A stretch of DNA of 64,000 nucleotides, taken from Mycolicibacterium wolinskyi. GTDB lineage: Bacteria; Actinomycetota; Actinomycetes; Mycobacteriales; Mycobacteriaceae. Position numbers and translations under genes: made by a program. The notes under the pieces are model-generated. The model was not told the DNA's origin and did no database searches. It saw nothing but the letters and a program-made list of their open reading frames with translations. Shown piece after piece: positions 8,788 through 15,548 of this stretch (its first letter is position 1; each line of letters opens with the position of its first letter). The DNA lies in assembly GCF_002101965.1 (NCBI RefSeq), contig NZ_LQQA01000005.1:286961-350960 (forward strand), given 5' to 3'.

Positions 8788-10809
8788 ATGGGTGCCGATG
8801 TCACGCAACCGTCTGGATCTGAGGGGGCTGAGCTTGTCGCCCCACACTGGCCGGAGTGGAGCGAAACCGCCTATATCGATGGCTCAAGAGTGGCTTTGGC
8901 GCGCGGTGAGTCGGCGGGCCAAGGGGCTCAGGCCAGCACATCGGGCGCGGCGGCTGTCCCAGAATCAGGTGGTCGCGGTGTCGCCGCTGATGCGTTGGTC
9001 ACCCGCTACGCCGGCCTTGGCACCGATCTGTCGGCGCGGCAGGCGTATCACACCGCTGAGGCGGAAGGCTTGGCGCTCAACGGGTCCAACCACTACGCCA
9101 CGAAGACGATCCTTGCCAGCTTGGCCGAGGACCACGATCGTTCCCGCGACGCGCTGATTGCGGCCGGGATGACCGCCGGGATCCCTCAGGCGAAAATGCA
9201 AGAGGTCCTCGACGAGCTCAAGCAGGCAACCACCACTGCTGCGTCGAATGTCGGTCAGGCCAACCAGGAAACGCATCGGACGCTGACCAGCGCCATCAAC
9301 ACTGGTGCGTCGATGCCCGCCCCGCCGAAGGGGATGCCTGGCGGTGCGGGCCTTCCCCCTGATGTGCCATCCCAATTGGTGCCGTTGCTGCAGCAGGCCA
9401 CCCAAGGGCCGCAGATGGCAACCGGCGCCGTCGGGCAGCTCATCACCGGTCTGTCCGGGATGACAGGTGCTTTCGTCGACCCGATCGGGCAGTTGGTATC
9501 CAGCGCCGCCCAGGGCGGCCAGGCCGCTGCTGACAGTGTTGACACCGTCGGCGGCGAGTCCGGCGAGGACGGTGGGCGCGATCAGGGCGATCGTGAGCGG
9601 GATGGTTCTCAGCTGGTGTCGCAGCGCGAAGATAAAGACGACGAGAACGCAGACGATCGCGGTCCCGAATCCAAGGATTCGGAAGAGGAGGGTTCGCGGC
9701 GCGACGGAGAGCCGAAGACGATCGAGGCTTCCGGCCAAGAGAAGAGCAGCGTTCCGACAACGCATTTGGCTTCGTCGGGCAGTACCGTTCAGCTGGATTC
9801 CGTTGGCGGTCCGACCACGCACGTGTCATCTGCGGCCGCCGTCGCTGACGCGCCTGTCGGTGCGGGCCAGCATGCAGCAGCGGCACCCGCGTCCGGTGTG
9901 GCCCAGCAGCAGGCCATGGGCGGTCAGCTCGGCGCGATGGGAGGATCGCTCGGTTTCGGTGGTTCGCCGGCAGCGGGTTCTCAGTCCACCCGCACGGCCA
10001 CGGCCCGCGGCGGACGAGGACAAGACAGCGACCAGGGCGGTCCCGGCGATACGTCGCCCGGCGCGGCGGCGGCGCTGGTTGGGCTCGGCATCGAGTCCGG
10101 TTCGGGGCCGAGCGCTGAAATCATGTTCGGCGCACGCGTTCTCGCTCACATGGTCCACCAGGACTCCACGTTGACAGCCGCGGCGGTCGCTGTGTTTCCG
10201 ATGGGGATGGGCGTGTATGCGATCACCTGCACCCCGGATGCGCTCGGGGCGCCCCGCGGCGGCATCGCCACGCCCCATGCGACGATGTCGCTGGCATCGT
10301 TGACCTCCGTCCCCGGTAATTTCCGTGTTGCGTGGGCGGGCATCACAGACCCCGTGGCGCCGCTCTGCTCGGCGATCAAGCACAACTTTCTGGCCCGCCC
10401 GGAAGTCATCGTGGCTTTGCGGGCTCCGGGAACGCCGGCAGTCGAGATGCCCGAAGCTGCGGTAGTTGAGGTGTCGATGGAGCAGCTGTTGGCAACCGAT
10501 CCTGTCGATGACGCCGCCGCAGTGGTGGAAGAGGTTGTGGCGCCTGAACACATCGCGCCGATCATCGAAGAGATGGCCGTCGAATGGCAGGTGCCGGCCG
10601 AGATGGATCTCGCGACGGCGTTCGGCTACATGCGCTCACGTACCTGGTATGAGACCCGCAACCATGAGTATGTGTACGCGATGGCGTGGTGGATGGTGAC
10701 CGAAGCCCGAACCGCGTTGGCCGGCGGGGACAGAGATCACGCCGCGGCTCTGGCATGGCAACTGTTGGCTCTGCCGCCGGCGCCGAGCCTCACCAGCACC
10801 CGGTCCTAA
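8788..10809 (+). CDS. Rv3899c-like protein with DUF5632/DUF5631-type C-terminus
   Basis: The start ATG at 8788 has GAAGGGG upstream; the product is 673 residues. Residues 70-230 are helical and resemble mycobacterial type VII substrate or chaperone regions. Residues 260-430 are low-complexity, charged and Ser/Gly/Ala-rich. Residues 430-550 (GLGIESGSGPSAEIMFGARVL onward) resemble DUF5632 and the last 90 residues (WYETRNHEYVYAMAWWMVTE, then ALAGGDRDHAA) resemble DUF5631, the pair found in M. tuberculosis Rv3899c near the CpnT toxin locus. Function of the family is unknown. The domain names come from memory of that family and need a profile search. Confidence 0.6.
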   Translation: MGADVTQPSGSEGAELVAPHWPEWSETAYIDGSRVALARGESAGQGAQASTSGAAAVPESGGRGVAADALVTRYAGLGTDLSARQAYHTAEAEGLALNGSNHYATKTILASLAEDHDRSRDALIAAGMTAGIPQAKMQEVLDELKQATTTAASNVGQANQETHRTLTSAINTGASMPAPPKGMPGGAGLPPDVPSQLVPLLQQATQGPQMATGAVGQLITGLSGMTGAFVDPIGQLVSSAAQGGQAAADSVDTVGGESGEDGGRDQGDRERDGSQLVSQREDKDDENADDRGPESKDSEEEGSRRDGEPKTIEASGQEKSSVPTTHLASSGSTVQLDSVGGPTTHVSSAAAVADAPVGAGQHAAAAPASGVAQQQAMGGQLGAMGGSLGFGGSPAAGSQSTRTATARGGRGQDSDQGGPGDTSPGAAAALVGLGIESGSGPSAEIMFGARVLAHMVHQDSTLTAAAVAVFPMGMGVYAITCTPDALGAPRGGIATPHATMSLASLTSVPGNFRVAWAGITDPVAPLCSAIKHNFLARPEVIVALRAPGTPAVEMPEAAVVEVSMEQLLATDPVDDAAAVVEEVVAPEHIAPIIEEMAVEWQVPAEMDLATAFGYMRSRTWYETRNHEYVYAMAWWMVTEARTALAGGDRDHAAALAWQLLALPPAPSLTSTRS

Positions 10810-10827
10810 CCACAACGGAGGCATGGA

Positions 10828-11205
10828 ATGACGCACGCAGCAACCGATTTGGACGCGGCCGTGAGGATGGTTCCGCCGCTGTGGGGTGTGCACACCTGGT
10901 CGGTCGGCCGCAGTGAGCAGCATGGCGAGATCACGTGGGCGCTGGCGCTTATCGCGCAGGGCACCGTGTCGAGTCCGGAGCATCTGCTGCTGTTTCACCG
11001 CGGTGTGTATGTCGGGACCGCTACCGCAGATCCACGCCCGTACACGCGGGTGCTCGACGTCACCGGTGACGTGGTCACCGTGGAGTACCGATGGCTGCTC
11101 GGAGAGGAACCGTTGGCGGCGCCGGCCGGTGTCGGCACAGTCCGTTATCAGGTCAGCCCGCAGGGCGTCAGGCCGCTCGATCCGCCGCCGTGGCCACAGC
11201 ATTGA
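10828..11205 (+). CDS. LppP/LprE-family domain protein without lipobox
   Basis: The 125-residue product matches the mycobacterial LppP/LprE lipoprotein domain: SSPEHLLLFHRGVYVGTAT, then YTRVLDVTGDVVTVEYRW, and an ending LDPPPWPQ. Unlike the named lipoproteins it has no signal peptide or lipobox, so it should stay in the cytoplasm unless exported otherwise. It follows the Rv3899c-like gene by 18 bases and is likely in the same operon. The role of the domain is unknown. Confidence 0.7.
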   Translation: MTHAATDLDAAVRMVPPLWGVHTWSVGRSEQHGEITWALALIAQGTVSSPEHLLLFHRGVYVGTATADPRPYTRVLDVTGDVVTVEYRWLLGEEPLAAPAGVGTVRYQVSPQGVRPLDPPPWPQH

Positions 11206-11693
11206 GCGTACGAGCGTCGGCATTGCAGGCCTGGTCTCCTCGCACCGCGGCGCAAGCCGGACCGGCCCACACCTGGATCCCGTCGTGGTCGTCGGACATC
11301 GCCCAACTGCGGACTGCGGTGAAGGCCGCTGGCTGGCAGTGGTACATCGCTGAACGCGTTCGCCGCGACGCCTCGGTGGTGGCCGCGGTTTCTGATGTCC
11401 TCACGCGTCGCGCACGGCACCAGACGCCGCGGAACATGCCGGGACAGCCGCACGTCCTGTTAGCGATCGGCCCAGATGTGCCCTGGAACCTTCCCGAGTT
11501 GATGCGCATTGCTCTTCTCGGCCGGGCTCATGATGTGCACCTGGCCGTGTCGGCCGCACACCGCACCAGCGCTGGGCGACACCACCACTATCCGATCGAG
11601 TTTGTCGACAACATCACCGGCTGGTATTCCCGGGGTCGCAAAGGACAACACCTGGTACACGGTCGGCGACTACATTTCGGTCGCAATGAGTGA
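11202..11693 (+). CDS. FtsK/EccC-like ATPase fragment, possibly degenerate
   Basis: A TTG overlapping the previous stop (TTGA) or a GTG at 11190 can start this frame of about 164 residues. The middle part, HVLLAIGPDVPW...LPELMRIALLGRAHDVHLAVSA, resembles the strand-helix region after Walker B in FtsK/SpoIIIE/EccC ATPases (GRAxGIHLV). A Walker A is missing. After about 11610 another frame reads more protein-like (GVAKDNTWYTVGDYISVAMS), which suggests a frameshift. The IS element begins just downstream, so the 3' end of the gene is probably lost. Confidence 0.35.
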   Translation: MSVRASALQAWSPRTAAQAGPAHTWIPSWSSDIAQLRTAVKAAGWQWYIAERVRRDASVVAAVSDVLTRRARHQTPRNMPGQPHVLLAIGPDVPWNLPELMRIALLGRAHDVHLAVSAAHRTSAGRHHHYPIEFVDNITGWYSRGRKGQHLVHGRRLHFGRNE

Positions 11694-11869
11694 CGTTTGG
11701 CCAATGGCCGCCGAGACGTCCTACTGCCCGCTTGACGTGCTCCCCGGACTGAAGTCCCGAGGATTCCCGTTGGCGGCTTACGCCGCTGTTGGGGTGCTTC
11801 CTGTTTCAACGCCCACTGCCGCAACGAGTTGCGGTCTTACACGGGCGCGTAAGCGGTGCGACCTCCAGA

Positions 11870-12102
11870 GTCGAGATCGCCAGCGCGGGCGGGTAAGCGA
11901 CCAAGAGGTGGACGTGGTCGGCTTCACCGTTGAACTCGACTAGATCGGCGCCGAGCTCGTCGCCCACGCCGCGCATGGTGTGTTGGGTGAAGGTGAGCAT
12001 GTCATCGGTGAAGACCGCACGGCGGTATTTGGTCACGAACACCAGGTGGGCGTGGAGCAAGGACACGCTGTGGCGGGCGCTTCGGTAGGACTGTGTTGTC
12101 AC
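11870..12102 (-). pseudogene. tnpA (Y1 transposase) 5' fragment
   Basis: Read from 12102 leftward, the frame encodes about 77 residues of an IS200-type TnpA, including HLVFVTKYRRAVF and the metal-binding HUH motif region as DHVHLLV. Then the similarity stops at LAISTLEV and an unrelated tail runs to 11806. The catalytic Tyr and the C-terminal part are missing here and appear on the other strand at about 12590-12731. Confidence 0.8.
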
Positions 12103-12131
12103 AGGTGGCCTTTACAGTCGTGGGTGTGCAG

Positions 12132-12731
12132 ATGCGTTATCGGTATCGCATTGAACCGACACCGGCCCAGCAGGAGATGTTGGCGCGGGTGTTCGGATGC
12201 ACGCGGGTGGTGTTCAACGACGCGTTGCGGGTCCGGGATGAGGCCTACCGGGCCGGGGTGAAGCTGTCCGACAGCGAGATTCAACGCCGGGTCATCACCG
12301 CGGCCAAGACCACCGAGGAACGGGCCTGGCTGGCCGAAGTGCCCAGTGTCGCGTTGGTGCAGTCGGTCAACGATTCCCGACGGGCATGGCGCAACTTCTT
12401 CGACTCGGCCACCGGGAAACGCAAGGGCCGCAGGGTGGGGCGCCCACGGTTTAAATCCCGCAAGGATCACCGACAGTCGTTCCGGCTCACTCGCAACGGC
12501 TTCTCGATCCGCGACAACGGCCGGTTGTTCGTGGCCAAGGTCGGCGACGTCGCGGTGCGCTGGTCACGCGAGCTGCCGTCGACGCCGGTCCGCCGCGAAT
12601 TCACCGGCGCCTGTGTCCGTGCGCGAATGCGCGGGCACCTCTGGTCGCCGTCCTACTTCGCCGTCTCCTGCGGAGGTGCACCACTGTCGATCATCAAGCA
12701 GTACATCGACGGACAAGCCCGGCCACTCTGA
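12132..12731 (+). pseudogene. Chimeric ORF: TnpB N-terminus joined to TnpA C-terminus
   Basis: The frame starts with MRYRYRIEPTPAQQEML, the standard TnpB beginning, and follows TnpB to about DVAVRWSRELPS near residue 148. After a short junction it continues as a TnpA C-terminus (GHLWSPSYFAVSCGGAPLSI, then IKQYIDGQARPL). The RuvC nuclease domain of TnpB is absent. A 199-residue product could be made but neither parent activity is expected. The join needs a rearrangement between the two transposon genes. Confidence 0.8.
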
Positions 12732-12857
12732 CCGCCGGGCTATACCCGGCGACACACGGGATGGGCTCACCCCGGACTAAAGTCCGAGGCTTGCGCCCAA
12801 GAACCCGGTCACTTGCAGCGCTGTTGATCGTTGGCAGCGTGCTGGGCGGCTGTTTGT

Positions 12858-13213
12858 TTATTCGGTGACAGCCGTGATGCTTAGGCTTGGATCACTTGAT
12901 TCTCGCGAACCAACGCCAAAGCCTTGCTTGTGGTGATAGTCCCGCCGCGCCCGGGCCACCTCATTGTGAGCGATTGCGACCTTGCGCCGGCGCAACTTGC
13001 GTAGTTTGCGGCCCAGATGCTTCGGGTTGGCGACGTCGATTCGATGGCCGTCGGTGGTGGCGACCGTGGCCAGGCGAGCGATCCCGACATCCACGCCGGC
13101 TTCCCGGTCGACCACGGGCAGCGGTGTGGCCGTGGCGTCGACGACGAAGCTGGCGTAGAAATGCCCGTCGGGTTCCCGGATGATCGTGACCGAAGAGGGG
13201 GCAGAGAGACTAA
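12858..13213 (-). pseudogene. tnpB internal fragment, inverted
   Basis: On the minus strand the segment encodes the TnpB part that normally follows the 12132-12590 piece: PSSVTIIREPDGHFYASFVV, then GVDVGIARLATVATTDG (first RuvC strand), then KVAIAHNEVARARRDYHHK. About 20 residues are missing after RKLRKL, and at DYHHK the frame shifts (the other frame continues ALALVRENQVIQA). The remaining RuvC motifs and zinc ribbon are gone. It cannot be a working nuclease. Confidence 0.75.
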
Positions 13214-13344
13214 ACGCCTGTGGAGCTGTCGGTGATGGCCAGCGCGGCGACGCTGATTACTCGGCTTGTGTTGGGGTCGGTTCCGCTGGTTTCGACGTCG
13301 ACGACAGCCCATCGTGCCTGCTTGTTGCCGTCTGAGGTCGTCAT
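13210..13344 (-). pseudogene. 5' fragment of a DnaQ-like (DEDDh) exonuclease gene
   Basis: An ATG at 13344 opens a 44-codon frame with RWAVVDVETSGTDPNTSRV, the classic ExoI motif (DxE) start of the DnaQ/epsilon exonuclease family. It ends at a TAG exactly where tnpB-derived sequence begins, so the IS remnant replaced the remainder of the gene. The rest of the exonuclease (ExoII, ExoIII) is not found nearby. Confidence 0.65.
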
Positions 13345-13434
13345 AGAGGAATGCTGGCACAGGCCACTGACACTTTGGCCCAGGTCAGTCGTGAGGCGCG
13401 CGCTTGGGCTGCTGTGGACGGTCTTGCCTCGTTG

Positions 13435-14112
13435 TTAGGTCTGTGGCTTGTGCGCGGACAGGAGCAAGGCCGGCAGGTAGGTGAGTCCGTCTTCGTCTGT
13501 GCGGAAGTTGTGTTCGGGGAGGTTGGGGATGTCAGGGAGCCGGACCGCGACATGGGACGGCTCGATGGCGTCGATGGTCCAGTGTTTTGCCACGGCGTCG
13601 CGCACTTCGGCCTCGGTCACGAGGTTCGGCACCGGGCACGGTGAGTCGGCCGGTAGGGCGTCGGTGGTGAATACCAGGAGGTAGAAGCGGGCGCCGGGGT
13701 TGGCCGCGGCGTAGATGCCCCGCAGATAGTCGTCGCGGGCGTCGAGCGGCAGCGAATGGAAAAGGGTGCAGTCGATGACGGTGTTGAGTTGAGGTTCGTC
13801 CAGGCCGAGCGCGGCGACGTCACGCGCATCGCCTTGAATGAGCCGCGCATTGGTTTGACGTTGTTTCGCCTGCTCGGTGGCCTGGGCGATGGCGACGGCG
13901 GAGATGTCGATGCCGGTGACGGCGTGTCCGGCTTCGGCGAGCGCGAGGGTGAGATCGCCTACGCCGCAGCCCGCGTCGAGGACGGGGGACTGGATCTTGC
14001 CGTCGGTGATGAGTTTGGCGATGACGGGTTGGGGTTTGCCGATGTTCCATGGGGGCGGCCCGGCGAAGATGTGCCCGTGGTAGGCGGAGTCCCAATCCAT
14101 GACGTCTGACAT
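13435..14112 (-). CDS. Class I SAM-dependent methyltransferase
   Basis: The 225-residue product has methyltransferase motif I as VLDAGCGVGDLTLALA (about residues 44-59), the acidic end of strand 2 as VTGIDIS, and motif IV region as VIDCTLFHSLP. It resembles small thiopurine/UbiE-like or tellurite-resistance-type methyltransferases acting on small molecules (DWDSAYHGH...PPPWNIGKPQP start). Substrate cannot be deduced. It stands alone on the minus strand, 55 bases upstream of another minus-strand gene. Confidence 0.8.
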   Translation of the reverse strand: MSDVMDWDSAYHGHIFAGPPPWNIGKPQPVIAKLITDGKIQSPVLDAGCGVGDLTLALAEAGHAVTGIDISAVAIAQATEQAKQRQTNARLIQGDARDVAALGLDEPQLNTVIDCTLFHSLPLDARDDYLRGIYAAANPGARFYLLVFTTDALPADSPCPVPNLVTEAEVRDAVAKHWTIDAIEPSHVAVRLPDIPNLPEHNFRTDEDGLTYLPALLLSAHKPQT

Positions 14113-14167
14113 GGGTTGCAGCGTAGCGGCCTTCGCGCTTGCGGCGCGAGGTGCGTACCGGGTCGAA

Positions 14168-14608
14168 TCAGAGCAGTTTCGCGGCCCTGGGACGCGCGAT
14201 GTACCAAGGGAGAACGGGGCGTTCGCGCATCAGGACGTCGAACTGTTCGTGGGCGTTGGACTCATCGATGGCGTCTTGCACGCTTGCGAGATCGTTCTCT
14301 ATGGCTGAACGGTCGGTGGAGATAGCGAAGCCCCAGGTGGCGAGCTGCTCGCCGTGGCTGTAGCCAACGGTGTACTCGTACATTGCTGTGCGCCGCTCGT
14401 CGACGTCGCTCGCCGGTCCCCAGGGGAGAATTCGTTGTTCAACGAGGACTGCGTCTTCATCGTCGGATTCGGCGAGCTCGGACTCCGCGGCACGGCGAAG
14501 CAGCGTGACGGTGCTTCCTGGCAGCGGCTGCAGGGTGGCGTCCGTGCGTTTCGCGACCGCGTATACCAGCAGTGGTGCCGGAACCGAGGAAGGTGTTCCT
14601 GGATGCAT
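14168..14608 (-). CDS. Hypothetical protein
   Basis: An ATG at 14608 with GGAAAGG upstream gives 146 residues; the longer frame to 14722 overlaps the previous gene and is not needed. The product is acidic with mixed alpha/beta composition and no recognised domain, signal or membrane segment. It belongs to a minus-strand run of small genes from 15548 to 14168 with short gaps, so likely one operon with the Rv1355c-like gene upstream. Confidence 0.5.
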   Translation of the reverse strand: MHPGTPSSVPAPLLVYAVAKRTDATLQPLPGSTVTLLRRAAESELAESDDEDAVLVEQRILPWGPASDVDERRTAMYEYTVGYSHGEQLATWGFAISTDRSAIENDLASVQDAIDESNAHEQFDVLMRERPVLPWYIARPRAAKLL

Positions 14609-14649
14609 TGCTTCCTTTCCCGTTGTCTTTTCGCTGGCACGCGTCGTCG

Positions 14650-15057
14650 TCAGAGGCGCTGGCGGTATCGGCCGTGAGCGACGGCGGGCATCGAGCCGAC
14701 GGCTTCGCCGATCTGTTTCCACGTTGCGCCGGCTTCGAGGGCGGCTGCTACCGCGTCGACGTCGGGTGTTCGGATGCGCTGGCGGCGGCGTTCAACAAGG
14801 GCGTTGGATACGAGGGAGAGCACATCGAGGGACCAGTTGAGTCGGTATGCCGATAGTGCGCCCCACTGGGGGTCGGTTGAATCTGCGGCGAGCAGCACCG
14901 CGGTGATGTGTTCGGCGTCGCCTGGGGGTGTCATGCCGGCCGCGGTGAGACGGTTCGTGATGCGGTTGCTGGCGATTCGCCGCGCTGCGTCGAGAGCAGC
15001 AGCTCGGACCTGATCTTCATCACTGCAAGACGTTCCGTCTTCCATAGGGGTAGACAC
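14650..15057 (-). CDS. Small helical protein with HTH-like C-terminus
   Basis: A GTG at 15057 gives 135 residues. The end (VAAALEAGATWKQIGEAVGS) looks like an HTH of the sigma-70-region-4 or resolvase type, and PAVAHGRYRQRL could finish the recognition helix. The N-terminal part is helical. It overlaps by 1 base with the stop of the frame before it. A DNA-binding role is inferred only from the HTH-like pattern. Confidence 0.5.
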   Translation of the reverse strand: MSTPMEDGTSCSDEDQVRAAALDAARRIASNRITNRLTAAGMTPPGDAEHITAVLLAADSTDPQWGALSAYRLNWSLDVLSLVSNALVERRRQRIRTPDVDAVAAALEAGATWKQIGEAVGSMPAVAHGRYRQRL

Positions 15058-15305
15058 TAAGTGCCATCAGCGATGATGACATCTGCTACTACAGTATGGC
15101 ACGTCCTGTTTTGCAGTATGCAGCTGGCGATTACGCCGGGCTCACAGCGGGCGCGACATGGATGGGCGAGGCCCTGCGCAGGTCGCTCCTCACCCATGGA
15201 TTGAAGGGGTCGTGGGGGCGCCTTTGCCAAGATCTCGCGTTGACGCAGGACCTCGCGAACCCAGTATTCGCTGTGTCTGTCGCAATCCGCTGCGATCGCG
15301 GCCAA
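15057..15305 (-). CDS. Doubtful small ORF
   Basis: The frame starts with a TTG placed directly after the TAA of the preceding gene and is in the same reading frame, so it could be a 3' part of that gene cut off by a stop codon. The first half (HSEYWVREVLRQREILAK) is helix-like and protein-like; the last part is less so. Its stop overlaps the next start. Either a small coupled gene or a decayed tail. Confidence 0.3.
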   Translation of the reverse strand: MAAIAADCDRHSEYWVREVLRQREILAKAPPRPLQSMGEERPAQGLAHPCRARCEPGVIASCILQNRTCHTVVADVIIADGT

Positions 15306-15548
15306 TTAGCTCCGATCCTCCGCAACATTGACGGGAGGATCATCACTCGGCAACGCGGTGCGCCGATACTCCTCGACGCTGCGGATCGAGTGGTCCAGAC
15401 GTCGGGCGCCGTGGATGATGGTTGAGCGGATCGCCGTTGACGCCGCGGTGGTGGCGGCGTGCTGATCTTCTGCGAGTACTTCCAGGTCAACGACGGCCTG
15501 GACCAGGAACCTCTTCGCTGAGGATTCCTCGTGTGGTTCGTTGATCAC
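15306..15548 (-). CDS. Small hypothetical protein coupled to Rv1355c-like gene
   Basis: An ATG overlaps the stop of the Rv1355c-like gene (ATGA at 15545-15548). The 80-residue product is helical and acidic, with FLVQAVVDLEVLAEDQHAA suggesting an amphipathic helix. No family is recognised. Coupling suggests a partner of the upstream protein. Confidence 0.5.
   Translation of the reverse strand: MINEPHEESSAKRFLVQAVVDLEVLAEDQHAATTAASTAIRSTIIHGARRLDHSIRSVEEYRRTALPSDDPPVNVAEDRS

Larger units (their letters stand above)
11740..13213. mobile_element. Scrambled IS200/IS605-family remnants
   Basis: The segment holds pieces of a Y1 transposase (TnpA) and of TnpB in conflicting orientations: tnpA N-terminus (minus), tnpB N-terminus (plus), tnpA C-terminus (plus) and a tnpB middle part (minus). 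Small hairpin-type ends resembling each other occur at about 11749-11765 (CCCCGGACTGAAGTCCC) and 12769-12786 (CCCCGGACTAAAGTCCG), and a GC hairpin GCCGGG-CTATA-CCCGGC sits at 12734-12750. Subterminal hairpins are typical of this family, whose TnpA cuts single-stranded DNA at such structures. No intact transposase is left. Confidence 0.75.

Noticed and set aside
11202..11693. Complete FtsK/EccC ATPase
   Set aside because: No Walker A is present and the frame is short; only a fragment-level similarity is claimed.
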